NCBI GenBank assembly: GCA_013399115.1
Contig: VXAA01001111.1
Coordinates: forward strand, 38,449-102,448
Length of the DNA stretch: 64,000 nucleotides
Origin: Anseranas semipalmata
Taxonomy: Eukaryota > Chordata > Aves > Anseriformes > Anseranatidae
Direction: 5' to 3'
Part shown: one piece after another, positions 39,160-49,700 of the stretch
Layout: each line of letters opens with the position of its first letter
Numbering within the stretch: position 1 is the stretch's first letter
Program-made: the position numbers and the translations under genes
Notes under the pieces: generated by a model
What the model saw: the letters and a program-made list of their open reading frames with translations, nothing else
The model's database searches: none
What the model was told of the DNA's origin: nothing

Positions 39160-39535
39160 CAAGCCAACTTCAGGCTATGGGTAGAGTAGCTGTGTTTTGG
39201 TGGCATCACACTTCCAGCAGCTCTGCAGAGCAGTTAATAAGCTGTGTTAATGCATCTCTAACTTATCCAGGAAGCTCAGAGGACAGAGAGGGTAAGTTCC
39301 CATCTGTCTGCAAAAGACTGTATAGACTTCCACTGAGTCATGAGCTGGACTTTGTTAATGTGTAATGAAATTAATTAAAACCTCTCCCTTCCCCCAGTAT
39401 TAGTTAAATGTTATGACTCACCTGGTTGCCTTGTGAGGATAATAAAACTTGACAGGATTGGGGAGGGGGGGAGATGCAGAGGAGGGAGAGGATGCGAGAT
39501 GTTTCTTCCTCTTTGTGTCTTTTTGGCTTCTTAGT

Positions 39536-39673
39536 GCAAAGTCACTTTCTGTCACATTACATACACACCAAAATATTTAGAAACACGTAGGGCAAAGATC
39601 AGCTTGCAAGCGTGAGTTCATGAACTCTGCCAGCACGCAGATCTCTCTGCTGGAGCAGCACAGCATCCCAGAG
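39536..39673 (+). other. Candidate internal exon B of the 39-kb locus
   Basis: 138 bp between a polypyrimidine acceptor and a donor matching GAG|GTGAGT. Two frames are informative. From the acceptor, CKVTFCHITYTPKYLETRRA runs to a TGA after 26 codons. A second frame opens at ATG 39620 (MNSASTQISLLEQHSIPE) and reads through the donor in phase 0. Joined to exon C this second frame would end after another 22 codons. Neither peptide is recognised. Confidence 0.3.
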
Positions 39674-39910
39674 GTGAGTCAAATGAAAACAATCAGAATA
39701 ATACAGTCAGGTAACAGAAAAGGCAATTGTATGGCCAGGACCAATCCTGAACAAAATACACTTTGGCATGTACCTGAGACCTTGACAAGAGGAAACCTCC
39801 AAGGTTACCACCAGAGTTGACTTAAATTTCTATCTACCTTTTTATTATTTTTTAAAGGAGAAGGAGTGTTTAATTATCAGTTCTCAAGCAAATGGTGGTT
39901 CGGCAAAATG

Positions 39911-40170
39911 TCAGATCTCCAGCTGAGACGCCACCAGTCTGTGCTTGGGATTGTGTGCCAGGCGGCTGTATGGACAGGCGAAGACCTCCGACTGTTTGCT
40001 GAATGAATTTCCACTCGTGCCTCTCGACATTGATTGAAAGTGAAGGCTGCTGTTGGAGCCCTCAGGCTGTCTTAAGAAATCCATCCCTCCCCATGCTAGA
40101 TCCTTGATGAGTGTAACTCCAGCTTCAAGAGAGATCGGGTGGAGTGGGAGGAATTTAACCCTTCCGGCCC
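39911..40170 (-). other. Alternative: minus-strand terminal coding exon in the same CpG-rich patch
   Basis: On the minus strand, an acceptor-like TGCTTTGCCTCCAG (AG at 40172-40171) leads into an open frame of about 86 codons ending in TGA near 39911. It includes LIKDLAWGGMDFLRQPEGSN, SFSKQSEVFACPYSRLAHNP and a C-terminus KHRLVASQLEI. A minus-strand ATTAAA (complement of 39869-39874) lies about 40 bp past the stop. The amino-acid make-up looks protein-like and the patch is CpG-rich, but I recognise no family. It conflicts in strand with the plus-strand exon C, and at most one is likely real. Confidence 0.25.
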
Positions 40171-40407
40171 CTGGAGGCAAAGCACTATCATTGGTCTGAG
40201 CTTATATTCAAAGCAAGACATAAAGAAAGAAGGGAGAATAACAAAACCAGAAGAGGCCCAGCAAGAATCTGTTTTTTTTTTCTTGTCTTTTTTTTTTTTT
40301 TTGTCCCAGCAAGACATAAAAGACATCAGCACAGAATCCATTGTAAGATGTTCTTTTGTTTTGTAGTTTACAACAGATCTTCTCTTCTGAATTCATTTTA
40401 ATATTGG

Positions 40408-40413
40408 AATAAA
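40408..40413 (+). terminator. Poly(A) signal AATAAA
   Basis: Canonical hexamer 550 bp into candidate exon C, followed by A-rich sequence and, about 45 bp on, TGTAGTTGTT. AATAAA is common by chance in AT-rich DNA; it is listed because it fits the candidate locus. Confidence 0.3.
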
Positions 40414-40929
40414 AAAGAAGGGGAAAAAACAAGCCCATGAATTTGGCATTGAGCATTAACTGTAGTTGTTACAGAAGGAAGACAAGTCAGACCAGATGCA
40501 GAGCGGTGTAAATCCTACAGTATCCTAGAGAACCACTCTAGCAGTGGTTCTTGAACTATTTGTACTCACTGAGAATTGAATTTGTGATTCAGTAGCAATA
40601 AAACTAGGATTGTCAAACACTGAGCTTGAGTTAAATAGTGTGCCACAAGGTTAATACATATGTTAACCTGACAGCCAGATCCTACTGAGGCATAAGTGGG
40701 TGTTGTCCCATTAGTGCCACACCAATCCATTCTTTACAGGGGTGTAATCCGTGAAATATAGCAAAAGAATTTGTTCATCACAAGAAAAATTTAGATTTGC
40801 TTTTGCCACCCTATGCAACATTTTTCTTAGAACTGAGTATTTTACAGTATATTTTTAATACCAGGAATGCATTGCTATGAGAGCTAAATGAGACTGCAGT
40901 CTGTCATATAAACCAACTAACGTATGTTG

Positions 40930-40970
40930 TTTTTTTCTTTCTTTCTTTTTTTTTTTTTTCTCTCTTCTCT
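40930..40970. repeat. Polypyrimidine tract
   Basis: TTTC/poly-T tract of about 41 bp ending in TCTCTTCTCT. Confidence 0.85.
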
Positions 40971-41187
40971 GTGTTCTCCTGCCTCGTATTTCAGGGACCA
41001 TATTTTGATTCAGTCCTTGTACATGTCATGTAGCACAGTGGGGTTCTGATACGTCACTTCTAAATATGATGGTAACAGCACTAACAACTGGAGGCAAACC
41101 AAGAAACGCACTGCCACTGCAGATCCCAGACACATCAGGTAGAAAAAAGAGTGAAACATTAAGCAAAAATTCTCCTAAACTGTAAAG

Positions 41188-41271
41188 ACAAAAACCAAAA
41201 ACCAAAAACCAAACCAAAACAAACAAACAAACAAAAAAAAAAACAAAAAACAACAACAAAAAAAACAACCC
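41188..41271. repeat. A-rich (AAAAACC)n/(CAAA)n array
   Basis: Starts with three AAAAACC units, then CAAA units, then A runs broken by single C. It reads like an A-rich low-complexity tract that has drifted. Confidence 0.9.
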
Positions 41272-41297
41272 ACAGTTCATTAATATCCTATATTAAA

Positions 41298-41322
41298 AAA
41301 TATATATAGATATATATATATC
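41298..41322. repeat. (TA)n microsatellite
   Basis: About 12 TA units with one GA interruption. Confidence 0.9.
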
Positions 41323-43108
41323 CATCTGTTTCACTGCTAAAGCTAATCAAAACCACCATTGATTACCACGGGATTTTGTTTAAAATTTTCCCCTAAATTT
41401 GTGACACAGGCATTCCCTTCTACACCAAACTACATAAAATCGTCTTTGTTTGTGCCTTTGGATTTTTGTAAAAATGTTTCATATAAGAAAATCCCATTTT
41501 CCTTTCTCCTAAATGTAAAATACAAATAAAATATAGTTTTCAAAACAATAAAATGCTTGGAACAGCAAAATAAGTAAGTGAACTTGCTATGTTTTTTTTT
41601 TTTTTAATTTCCATTAAATATTCTTTTTTTTTTTTTTAAGTACAATTTTCATTTCTGTCTCCTCTTTCCCTAACAGAAAACCAGGAAAGTTATATAAAAG
41701 AGAACATTTTCAGTCAAAAGGGAATGTTTCTTTTGTAAATAGTCATTCGGTAGAATACCAAACCATCCCCACTTGCTTCATGTTGCGATGGATACAATGC
41801 TAATTAATGTTCTCCCAACATGTGAGGCTCGAACTACTCCTTACTGAAAATAATGAAATGCCTGTTATTGACTTTAGTGCATGCTGGATTGGTCCTTAAA
41901 ACAGACTGATTAAAACAGGAGGGAATCTAGCCTTGATTTCCAAAGTCCCTGAAATCATTGAACTCTCTGACATTAACTTCAGCCTCTGGGCCGGCAGGTT
42001 CTGCTCAAACTAGAGCTACATGTGCATATGGGATGGAGAAACATTTGTGCTGTTATTCACTTGTGGAAGACTGTCTTCAAATACCTAAAATCACTGCACC
42101 CTCCTCTCTGACCAGAAGGTTCACACACAGTTATGCTTTCCTCTGCCACAACGTCACACGGTCAGGACATTAAGCTGACAGACCCTTCATTGTTCGTCCT
42201 GGATAAATCCCTGTGGTGTCTCCTGACTCTATTCTCTACCTCCAGAATTACCTCAGTTTTCCGTCCAAATGGCAAAACACATCTACCACTTTAGGCACCA
42301 GAGCCCTCACCTTAGAAGTGTCCTGCACTCCCCATACACATGCATCCTCACCTGGGAGCCTTGCAGTCCATGCACAGCCCAAGGTGGCTGCTGCAGCGAG
42401 GGGCAGAGCATCAGAATTGAGATTTTAGGTTCCTGGAGAATGTCATAGCCACTGAGAGATCAGAAGAGAGGTGTGTGGTAAAACACCCTTTGCCTCTCTT
42501 GAAAGAAGTGAGCCATATGCATTTGATTCAAAGAAGAGATGTATGAGACTGCCCCTGATGAGGGGTCCTGGGTAGCAGATACCAAGCGATTGAAGGCAGC
42601 TACCTGCAGTCTTGATCAGGAGTCTGAGCTCGACATATGGCCAAGATTTACTGACAAACCCCAGTATTCAGTGTTTTTTTTTCTTGTCCTTTCTCATCCT
42701 TTGAATTTTCTTTGTGAAAACACTCTTTGAGGTGCTTTTTACTTTTATTTCATCCTACGGAACAGCTGAGGTGCCCTAGAGGTCCTATAGTCTATTCTTT
42801 GAGGCAAGGACTGTTAAGTTAGTGCATTTTTCTCCAGCACCTTCCACTCTAAGCGATTTAAATGGCAGGTAGAATGACACTGTTATCAGACTGGTACCTG
42901 ACAGTAAATAGCACACACAAGTCATCTGAATTTGTTTAAGGAAATAACATGCACCATAACTGCAGCTCACGCTTTCTATTGTTTTTCCCTCCATGGCTGT
43001 CTGCCTGTGCAAACGTGAAAGGAAAGGCTTACTCCAGTATAAACCACATCAGAATATCTCTTTCAAAAGGTTTCTTTGGTATTTCAGTTGAAGAAACTAA
43101 TTTATCTG

Positions 43109-43209
43109 TTAAAAAAATAAAAATAAAATAATAATAACAAAACAAAACAAAAGCAAAAACAAAACAAAACAAAACAAAACAAAACAAACAAACAAACAAA
43201 CAAAAAAAG
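43109..43209. repeat. (AAAAT)n/(AAAAC)n/(CAAA)n compound microsatellite
   Basis: About 100 bp passing through AAAAT, AAT, AAAAC and CAAA phases, ending in an A run. The long minus-strand frame rich in Phe, Cys and Val across it is an artefact of the repeat. Confidence 0.95.
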
Positions 43210-44444
43210 AAGAACCAGTACATTCATTATGGATATTGGTTTGCCTTGGGAAACCAGGTTATTTTAATGATCACATCACAAGTCTCTGTGTTTGCTGTCT
43301 GTGGCCATCACAACCACCACACCTTCCTGGGCATGCAAAGGAAGATTTCATTCAGACAGATCCTTTAGTTCATGCATCAAATTTAGCATGTGGATTTTCT
43401 TCTGCTGAAAATATTTTGTAATGGTGAAGGAAAAAACATACATGCAAAGTCTGCTTCCATGCATAACACTGAATATAGCGAGGCACCCTGTCTAGTTGGA
43501 TTGGGATGTAAATGTATCGTAGGTTTATCCACATGACAGTCTGCTGGAAGTTATAGACAAGCAAGGGGAGCTGGCAGGAAGCTGCAGAAACATGCACACT
43601 TCTGAGCTTAAGTTTATAAGGCCTACTTAGGAGCATAATAACTAAGATGGTTTCTTGTCTCCTAGTTTAGAGATAACCTGTGCCCTCTGGCTCAGAATAT
43701 GGTTTTCAACGTGTGATGAAGACATATCTCTAGAAGCAGTCCTGCAAATGCAAACTCCTATTATATGTTTACTCACATGAGCAAGGATTATTTGCTTAAA
43801 TGAGAGATGTATGGCCTAAACCTGGTATAAAAGCTCTGTGAATGTTCACTTAACTGGGCTTTGTCAAATCACAGATTTTTAAAAAAAGCTGAGAGAAAAG
43901 GAATTTTGAAAACAAAGATGCAAGGTTTCTTCTTCAGTTTTAATGACTGACCCTACAGTGCTTATGCTGGAAAAAAGGGGTTTTATCAACTTCAGTAGAA
44001 GTTTGGGCCTGTAATGTAAAAACAAGAAACAAGTAAAATTGAGCGCTGTCCTCCCTGCTTATATGAGAAATTACGCTTCTTATAGGACAGCAGAAATACT
44101 TCTGTTAGCTCTTGCAAGTCTTCTTGAGGCTTTCATTATAGGTACATGACACTGTTGTGTATGACATTACTAGAAAGTGAAGCCTGTTACATCCAGCAGA
44201 GAAGCTCTAATGTTGCTACTGCTGTCTGTATATGACACGTTTTTCAGCTCAGTTTCTCTTCAGAAAGTTTAATCTGGAGCAAGAAGAAGGAATGGTAGCA
44301 AAGTGCTAGACAGACTGAGGAAACTTTCATTGCTTTGCACTTCCTATTTAGGGCACCCTGTTTTTCTCCTGGCCCTTGCCTTCCTCACCTCTTTAGCTCA
44401 GCAGTTATTCAGCATGGAGAAAAGAAAGTCTGAATAGAAAGATG

Positions 44445-44545
44445 AGTGCTTTTATTTACCCTGAGAGACCCATGTTCAACTCCAAAAATAAGCTACAGAC
44501 TTTGTGTGACTTTGGGCTAATCTTAGGCTGAGGAGGTAGATACTT
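44445..44545 (+). mobile_element. Possible MIR SINE relic
   Basis: GAGAGACCCATGTTCAACTCC, then GCTACAGACTTTGTGTGACTTTGGGCTAATCTTAGGC, resembles the MIR order (GACCTGGGTTCAAATCC...AGCTGTGTGACCTTGGGCAAGTC). The downstream core is not recognisable. Confidence 0.5.
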
Positions 44546-45463
44546 GCACATTTCCATACTTTATTGTTGAACACATGGCCCCAGTTTGGAATCAGAGACT
44601 GAAGAAAATCTGGAGACAAGTACCTGGGCTTTGTAAGTAGGACTTGTGGAGAGCTGAATATCACCTCAGAGGAGCAGAACAAAAAATTGAAACACTGAGA
44701 GAGGGGTGACCTAGAAGAAGGTAAAAGGGTAAAAGAATGAAATCTTTCTCTGGAAACCTGTCTTTGTCCCTTCAGAATACAGAGTCTGGATTAGTGTAAG
44801 CATCCATCTGTTCCTCTCTGAGTAACAAACACTATTTTGGATAAAATGAAGGTGGATTCCATAGTCGTTTTTTTTTTATGAAAAACCTTAGTGGTATTAC
44901 AACTTTCCCCCTTGTACAATGCCTTCTTCAGCTTGAGAGGGCTCACACCCACATATCCAAAATCCCTAGCTATCAGAACCTTCCATTTGGAGGCCAGCGA
45001 TTCTCCTTCCAGAGAAAAAAATATACGTTTGGGCCTTTTCACTCGAAAGAGGGAAGGGACCCTAAATTTTCCATCTCCTAGCAGAGTGCTCTGCCACAAC
45101 TCATTTATAGAACCTAATTTAGGAAAATAAGGTAGGTCCAAGCTGTAAGAGATGCATTCAGATTTTTTTTTTTCTTTTAGCTTTTACACACTGAAACCTA
45201 TGTGCTGTAGTGGCAAAATTATTAATGTCTAAGATTTGAGAGGTCTGTCTAAGAGGTTTATCCCGACTAAAAGAACATTCCTTTCAAATAAAAGCTAGCA
45301 GTCTGTGATTGTTTCCAACCCACACTTCTGAGCCAAGATAAAACTGGGTGTGCCACTACAATAGGCTCCACCAAGAGCCATCTTTCCTTATTGTCACATA
45401 CTCACTGTCTGATTCCTTCTTAGAACTGTGGCAGTTAACAAGCTACTTGAGGATTCTATCCCT

Positions 45464-45529
45464 CCCATGGGTCCTTGGCCATGTTAAAATATAAAACCCA
45501 TGGGTGCTTGGCCGTGTTAAAATATAAAA
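45464..45529. repeat. 33-bp tandem duplication (two copies)
   Basis: Units 45464-45496 and 45497-45529 agree at 31 of 33 positions (differences CC/GC and CCATG/CCGTG). Each unit begins CCCATGGGT and ends TTAAAATATAAAA. The high identity suggests a fairly recent duplication. Being a multiple of three, it keeps one frame open (a repeated VLKYK/MLKYK), probably by chance. Confidence 0.95.
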
Positions 45530-45597
45530 GATTGCCCAGAGTCTATCCTTCACAAGGATGGATGCCCGTCTTTGTTAACATGGGAATGATTGTTTTT

Positions 45598-45705
45598 CAC
45601 AGAATCACAGAATGGTTTAGGTTGGAAGGGACCTCTGGAGGCCATCTGGTCCAACCCCTGCTCAAGCAGGGTCCCATAGAGCAGGTTGCCCAGAACCACT
45701 TCCTC
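45598..45705 (-). mobile_element. CR1 LINE 3' end, very short
   Basis: On the plus strand, CACAGAATCACAGAATGG, TTTAGGTTGGAAGGGACCTC, GGCCATCTGGTCCAACCCC and TGCTCAAGCAGGGTCCCATAGAGCAGG run to TTGCCCAGAACCA. This is the complement of a CR1 3' UTR with its octamer tail. Only about 108 bp was integrated. It is close to the family consensus, so it seems younger than the ancient CR1/L3 scraps. Confidence 0.95.
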
Positions 45706-45729
45706 ACCTCTTTCTTTTTTCCAAAACAC

Positions 45730-45737
45730 TATATAAG
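45730..45737 (+). promoter_or_regulatory. TATA-box-like motif of the probable LTR
   Basis: TATATAAG with an AATAAA about 95 bp downstream. It fits a U3/R border if the LTR call is right. Confidence 0.35.
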
Positions 45738-45828
45738 TCAGGTCTCTGGTGTCACTCAAGATAGAGCAAGGAAGCAGAGGAGGAGATGTTTTCCAAGTGT
45801 TCTTTTGCCTCTTGCTATAGTCATAGTT

Positions 45829-45834
45829 AATAAA
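45829..45834 (+). terminator. Poly(A) signal AATAAA of the probable LTR
   Basis: Canonical hexamer in GTTAATAAAGCTTC, followed by a short TG-containing stretch, as in the R region of an LTR. Confidence 0.4.
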
Positions 45835-45964
45835 GCTTCTATCTGACCTGAATTAAATTGTACTGTCGCTATTATGCACTTGGAGTCCCTGCATTCTCCC
45901 AAAAGAGCTGTTTGTTAAATTTTCCTTTGCAATTCCCCCTTTCTTTTTTAAATATCTTTTATAA

Positions 45965-46680
45965 TAATCATGGAATCACAAGAGAACCAGGATTTTAAGG
46001 GAACTCTGTAATTCAGCTGGTCCAACATTCCTCCCACAGCAGAGAGGACATCAAAGTTGCATTTGGTTGTCAGGGCCTTGTCCAATCAATTTGTAAATGT
46101 TGTCAAGAATGGAAAGCCCACAGCCTCCTGGCATTTTTTCAATGCTTTTTTTTTTTTTTTTCAATCTTTGATCACACTTACTATTTTTTTTCCCTAATAT
46201 TTGTTGCAATTCCACTTGCTGGCTGTTATCTCTTATCTTTTCACTGGACACTTCTGAGAATAACCTGACTCCACATTTTTCTAAGTACCCATGAGGTAGT
46301 CAAAGACAATGGAAAAATATGGCCTCGGTTGTCTTTTTATAGGGAGATCAGACTCTGCTCCACCAGTGTGTCTGTATGCATGCCTTGTTCTCCAGACCCT
46401 TGACCATCCTGATGGTCTTTTGCTATATTCTGCAATGTATCCATGTCTGTCTTGTACTGGGGAGCCCAGCACTGGGCACAGCACTCCAGATGTATCTCAC
46501 CAGTGCTGAACAGAGAAGTATCACCTCCCTTGACCTGCTGGCAGCGCTCTGCCTAATGCAGCCCAGTAGGGTGTTGTCTTTCTTGTCTGCAAGTGCACAC
46601 TGTTGTCTCATGGTCAACCTGTCCATCAGGACCACCCAAGGTCCTTTTTTTCCAAAGCTGTTTCCTAGCCCCCACTCAAA
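45965..46680 (-). mobile_element. CR1 LINE copy, older and interrupted
   Basis: The minus strand reads ORF2 C-terminal sequence (DRLTMRQQCALADKKDNTLL, GCIRQSAASRSREVILLCSA, LVRYIWSAVPSAGL), then diverged 3' sequence with FSLEK-type remnants, then a 3' end near 45965-46040 (AATCATGGAATCACAAGAG and AGCTGGTCCAACATTCC on the plus strand). On the plus side it starts in the segment with TGGTCAACCTGTCCATCAGGACCACCCAAGGTCC. A T17 run (46145-46161) lies inside. Frames are broken. Confidence 0.85.
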
Positions 46681-46716
46681 TAAAATCCCAATTATAATGA
46701 TAGAAAAAGCCCGCAA
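46423..46716 (-). pseudogene. CR1 ORF2 remnant
   Basis: The minus-strand open frame of 97 codons covers the LVD.RLTMSQQCALVAKKAN.ILGCI..S.ASRSREVI block of CR1 ORF2. A deletion after LVR replaces the usual HLEYCVQFW with a shifted frame. It is downstream of the catalytic Asp residues. It is not a host gene, and the plus-strand 134-codon frame over the same bases is its shadow. Confidence 0.85.
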
Positions 46717-49700
46717 AGAACTCTCATTAGCAGAGTTACATCAATATTCCCCTTTCTGGTCAGGATGCCAGGCACACTGAGAGCAATACAGCAGGGGGGA
46801 GAGGTGGCCCTGCTTCTCCGGGTGAGCTGGGCCAGGACTGCCAGGGAGAGCAGCGTGGCTGCCTCCTGTGTTTGTTTTTCATAAGGGAAGGGAGTGTTTG
46901 CTGATCTGCTGTGCCTATGTTTAAACTGAGTTCAGGACTCTAATTGCCTGGTGTTTTCTGGAGTGTATTTGCTTGCTGTCTTGACTGGCTTTGGACTGGA
47001 GTGTGTTTGTTCTGAGTGATTTTGGAGTTTGTTTGCTTTGAGGGAAAGTGGGGATTTGTCTAGACTGCAACTTGTGGTGTGCCTGTGCCAGCTGCTTCAC
47101 ATGAGGAGTTTCTCTTCCCTCGGGGCACTACTTTGGAGTTTCAGCCTTATTTTTCCTCTATGCAGACAGGGGTATCTCATGCAGAAAGGGGTCACCACTT
47201 TTTCCCCTATTTCAGCTGTGTTGCAAAAGGAATTCTTTAGGAAAAAAAGGAAAAAAATCCCTTTAAGATAATTTCTGAACAAATCCTTGATTTTTTTTTC
47301 CAGAACAACATAATAGATACATTCATTTCTTATTTTTAGACATAAGCACAGCCCCTCTAAAACTGAGCTGACAGCTACAAATGTATTTCCTGTGAGGAAA
47401 ACTACAATTACAACTGACAAGCAGAATGTTTAGGGTTAATTATATATAGTCTATGGATTTGCATCAGCAACTAGCCTGCCAATGGTAGGCAAGACTGTAC
47501 TTTTTAACAAGCAAATTTCAGAACCGAACAACACCTTGACAGCAAAGTTGGACAATTTTCTGGTTAAAAAAAAAAAGAAAGTGGAAAAAAGAAAACAATG
47601 TTTGTATTTGCTCTTCTCACCAGCATTAAAATGCCAGGAAAATTTCAAAGTAAAGGAAGCAAAGTAAAAGACTATAGGAAAATAAAAAAGAAAAAAGAAA
47701 TTGTTATTGTTATGGGAGTAACCTTAGCCCTATGACTTCTCCACAGTGAGAAACTTCATGTCTTTTTTCAGGGTCAGAGAAAACATGCATCAATTGTTTC
47801 TGTGTAGCCTTTTTATTTTTAATTGTTTGTTTGCTGAAGTGTATTTTGAGTGATTAAACAGGAATATACTAGGCAAAGCATAGACCAAGGATGCAGAAGA
47901 GGAGACCTAAACTTTCTCTCAAGAGAATTACAGGAAGGGATCTCTGAAGCATCACTTGTAGTTTGGTGAGTAGGGAAAGGTTTCTTTCAAAGAGATGAAT
48001 CCCTAGTATCCCACTTGGAAAGACTGGGAGAAAGGGATCCTTAAATCGCCAAGAGAGCTGAAGCTATTTATTTTACGCGTCTTGAGCGATTATGAAAGAA
48101 CTGCATACGCTTATGTTTATCTGCAATTTATCAGTCAGCCACTAGATGTCTCTGATTATTGCACACAGTTTCAGGCCAACACTCTCTGGTAAACAAAGGA
48201 GACAAAACGATTTAGAGACGTATGGAATCCTCTTTATATAGATCTCGATTTACATTTGCTAGTTAGATAAACGTCCTACTTTTTAAAACACCTATCATTC
48301 TGCATATTGCAGCAATATCAGTATTTCATATATACAAACTGCCTTTTATCACAAAACATCCAGGTGAGGATCCTTCTTGTAACTTCCAATTCTCTCCTTT
48401 TTGTAACTTTCAAATTGTGTAAATAAGTGATTTCTGATTTTTCACAGTAAGTGAAAACAAGTCTAATGTTCCTCATAGTAGCTAGTCTATCAATTTAACA
48501 AAATACAACCCTGTGGCATGCCAAAGTCACACTATTTACAAATGAGCCAGTTAATGAATGAAATGTCTTTAGTAAATACTAATTGTGTTCACTGAAAATA
48601 CAAAAGTAGTTTTTGTGCATGTGCAACAAATAGTTGTGAATATTGAGAATGACATACTGGCTGCATTTAACTGAGAGCATAATGTACATCACCTATCTAA
48701 AATCTCCTGGTGCTTTTGACTGAAAAGACAATATACAACTTATTTTTCCTAAATGGAGTACATTTAGGCCAAGCCTTTCCAGCCAAGAGTGCTGATGATA
48801 AGGAAAACACACCGTCCTATGCACAAGCGCACATTTATTTTTTGTGTAATATATATCGCCTAATTCCTTGCTGTCTTTTCCTTGCAAAATCATGTATAGT
48901 GAATTTCAAACTGTATATAACATGGAATTAGTCTGGAACTGAGCTAGATATACCTTTATACTTTAAAATGAGAGGGAAACCTAACCAATATACGGAATAT
49001 AATAGCATGTTTATTTCAGGAGCTGTTCAATCTGTAGCTGTCTTTTTGTGTCCTCTATAGGTCCAAATGGGAAACAATAACTGATAAAGGAAGGAGACAG
49101 AGTTGGTACTTTGTAGAAACCTGCAGGTTTGCTGTTTACTTTTCTAAAAAAAATCTCTCAAGAGTGGAGATAACCTGAGTCTGACAACCCAAGTGCCACC
49201 TCCAATTTCACCACATCCTTAATAATGTTCTGAAGTGGGTTAAGGCCTCTGGGATGTGTTAAATATATCACTTCATCATGATAATGATCATTGGAAAGGT
49301 TTATTCATTGCCATTGTTGGCAACAAATTTTTCTCTGTGCTGTGCCAACCACACTGAAGGAAAGCATCTCCCTATTCCACATCATGATTAAGTGTGCTGG
49401 GATGTCAAACAAGAAAAGGACTTCTTGGTAGAGAGCAAAAGTGATAGAAATAGGAACTGAGATTCTCAGGGAGATAAATGAGTAGGAGAGATTTATTGAT
49501 GAAGCATAGATAGTGCTAAGAGTAGAAGTTAAAATAGCAGAAAATGAGGTTCAAGGGAGTAAATTGAGGGAAGAGATTTGTACTACAGGGAGAAGCAGCA
49601 AATGGAAAGTGTGTAGCCATGATAAAAGAGCATGAAACACACAGACAAGAAACAGAGACATGAAGCCATAAACATCTCCTGGTCCTCCCATGTGGGTAAC

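Larger units (their letters stand above)
39160..40430 (+). other. Candidate unannotated spliced transcript (three exons)
   Basis: A chain of well-formed plus-strand splice signals lies within 1.3 kb. Exon A would start near 39160 (acceptor-like CTTCAATCTCAG upstream) and end at donor GAGAGG|GTAAGT (39292). Exon B is 39536-39673, with a strong acceptor CTTTTTGGCTTCTTAG and a near-ideal donor CCAGAG|GTGAGT. Exon C starts at 39858 after CTTTTTATTATTTTTTAAAG and could end after AATAAA at 40408-40413. CpG density is locally raised, about ten CpGs between 39900 and 40170 in otherwise CpG-poor DNA. No long frame crosses all joins. The best frames are 39-40 codons, so a long non-coding RNA is as likely as a small protein. 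This is inference from signals only. Confidence 0.3.
40431..45303. other. Gene-free interval with A-rich arrays
   Basis: No gene recognised. Contains T-rich tracts (40.93-40.97, 41.59, 41.62 kb), A-rich CAAA/AAAAC arrays at 41.2 and 43.1 kb, a TA stretch at 41.3 kb and a MIR relic at 44.45 kb. Frames up to 116 codons overlap antisense frames (44.79-45.14 kb) and show no domain. Confidence 0.6.
45304..45892 (+). mobile_element. Probable solo LTR with nested CR1
   Basis: Suggested by promoter and poly(A) landmarks at LTR-like spacing. TATATAAG at 45730-45737 is followed about 95 bp later by AATAAA at 45829-45834, then a short U5-like stretch ending near ...CCCTGCA. A 33-bp tandem duplication lies upstream in the presumed U3, where retroviral enhancers are often duplicated, and a CR1 is inserted in the presumed U3. 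I could not match it to a named family. No target duplication or matching ends were found, so the borders are guesses; the 5' end could be anywhere between about 45304 and 45427. It could instead be ordinary sequence with chance motifs. Confidence 0.4.

Noticed and set aside
42352..42390. Minus-strand 39-nt segment between CTCGCTGCAG and CCAG|GTGAGG
   Set aside because: Good splice signals and an open frame, but it is very short with no neighbouring exon. Chance matches of this quality are expected in 64 kb.
45475..45846. 123-codon plus-strand frame
   Set aside because: It runs through a tandem duplication, a minus-strand CR1 and LTR-like sequence, so it is not a gene.
46376..46780. 134-codon plus-strand frame
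   Set aside because: It is the antisense shadow of a minus-strand CR1 ORF2 remnant.
48315..48363. Plus-strand segment ending at CCAG|GTGAGG
   Set aside because: The acceptor is weak and the segment is AT-rich with no other support.
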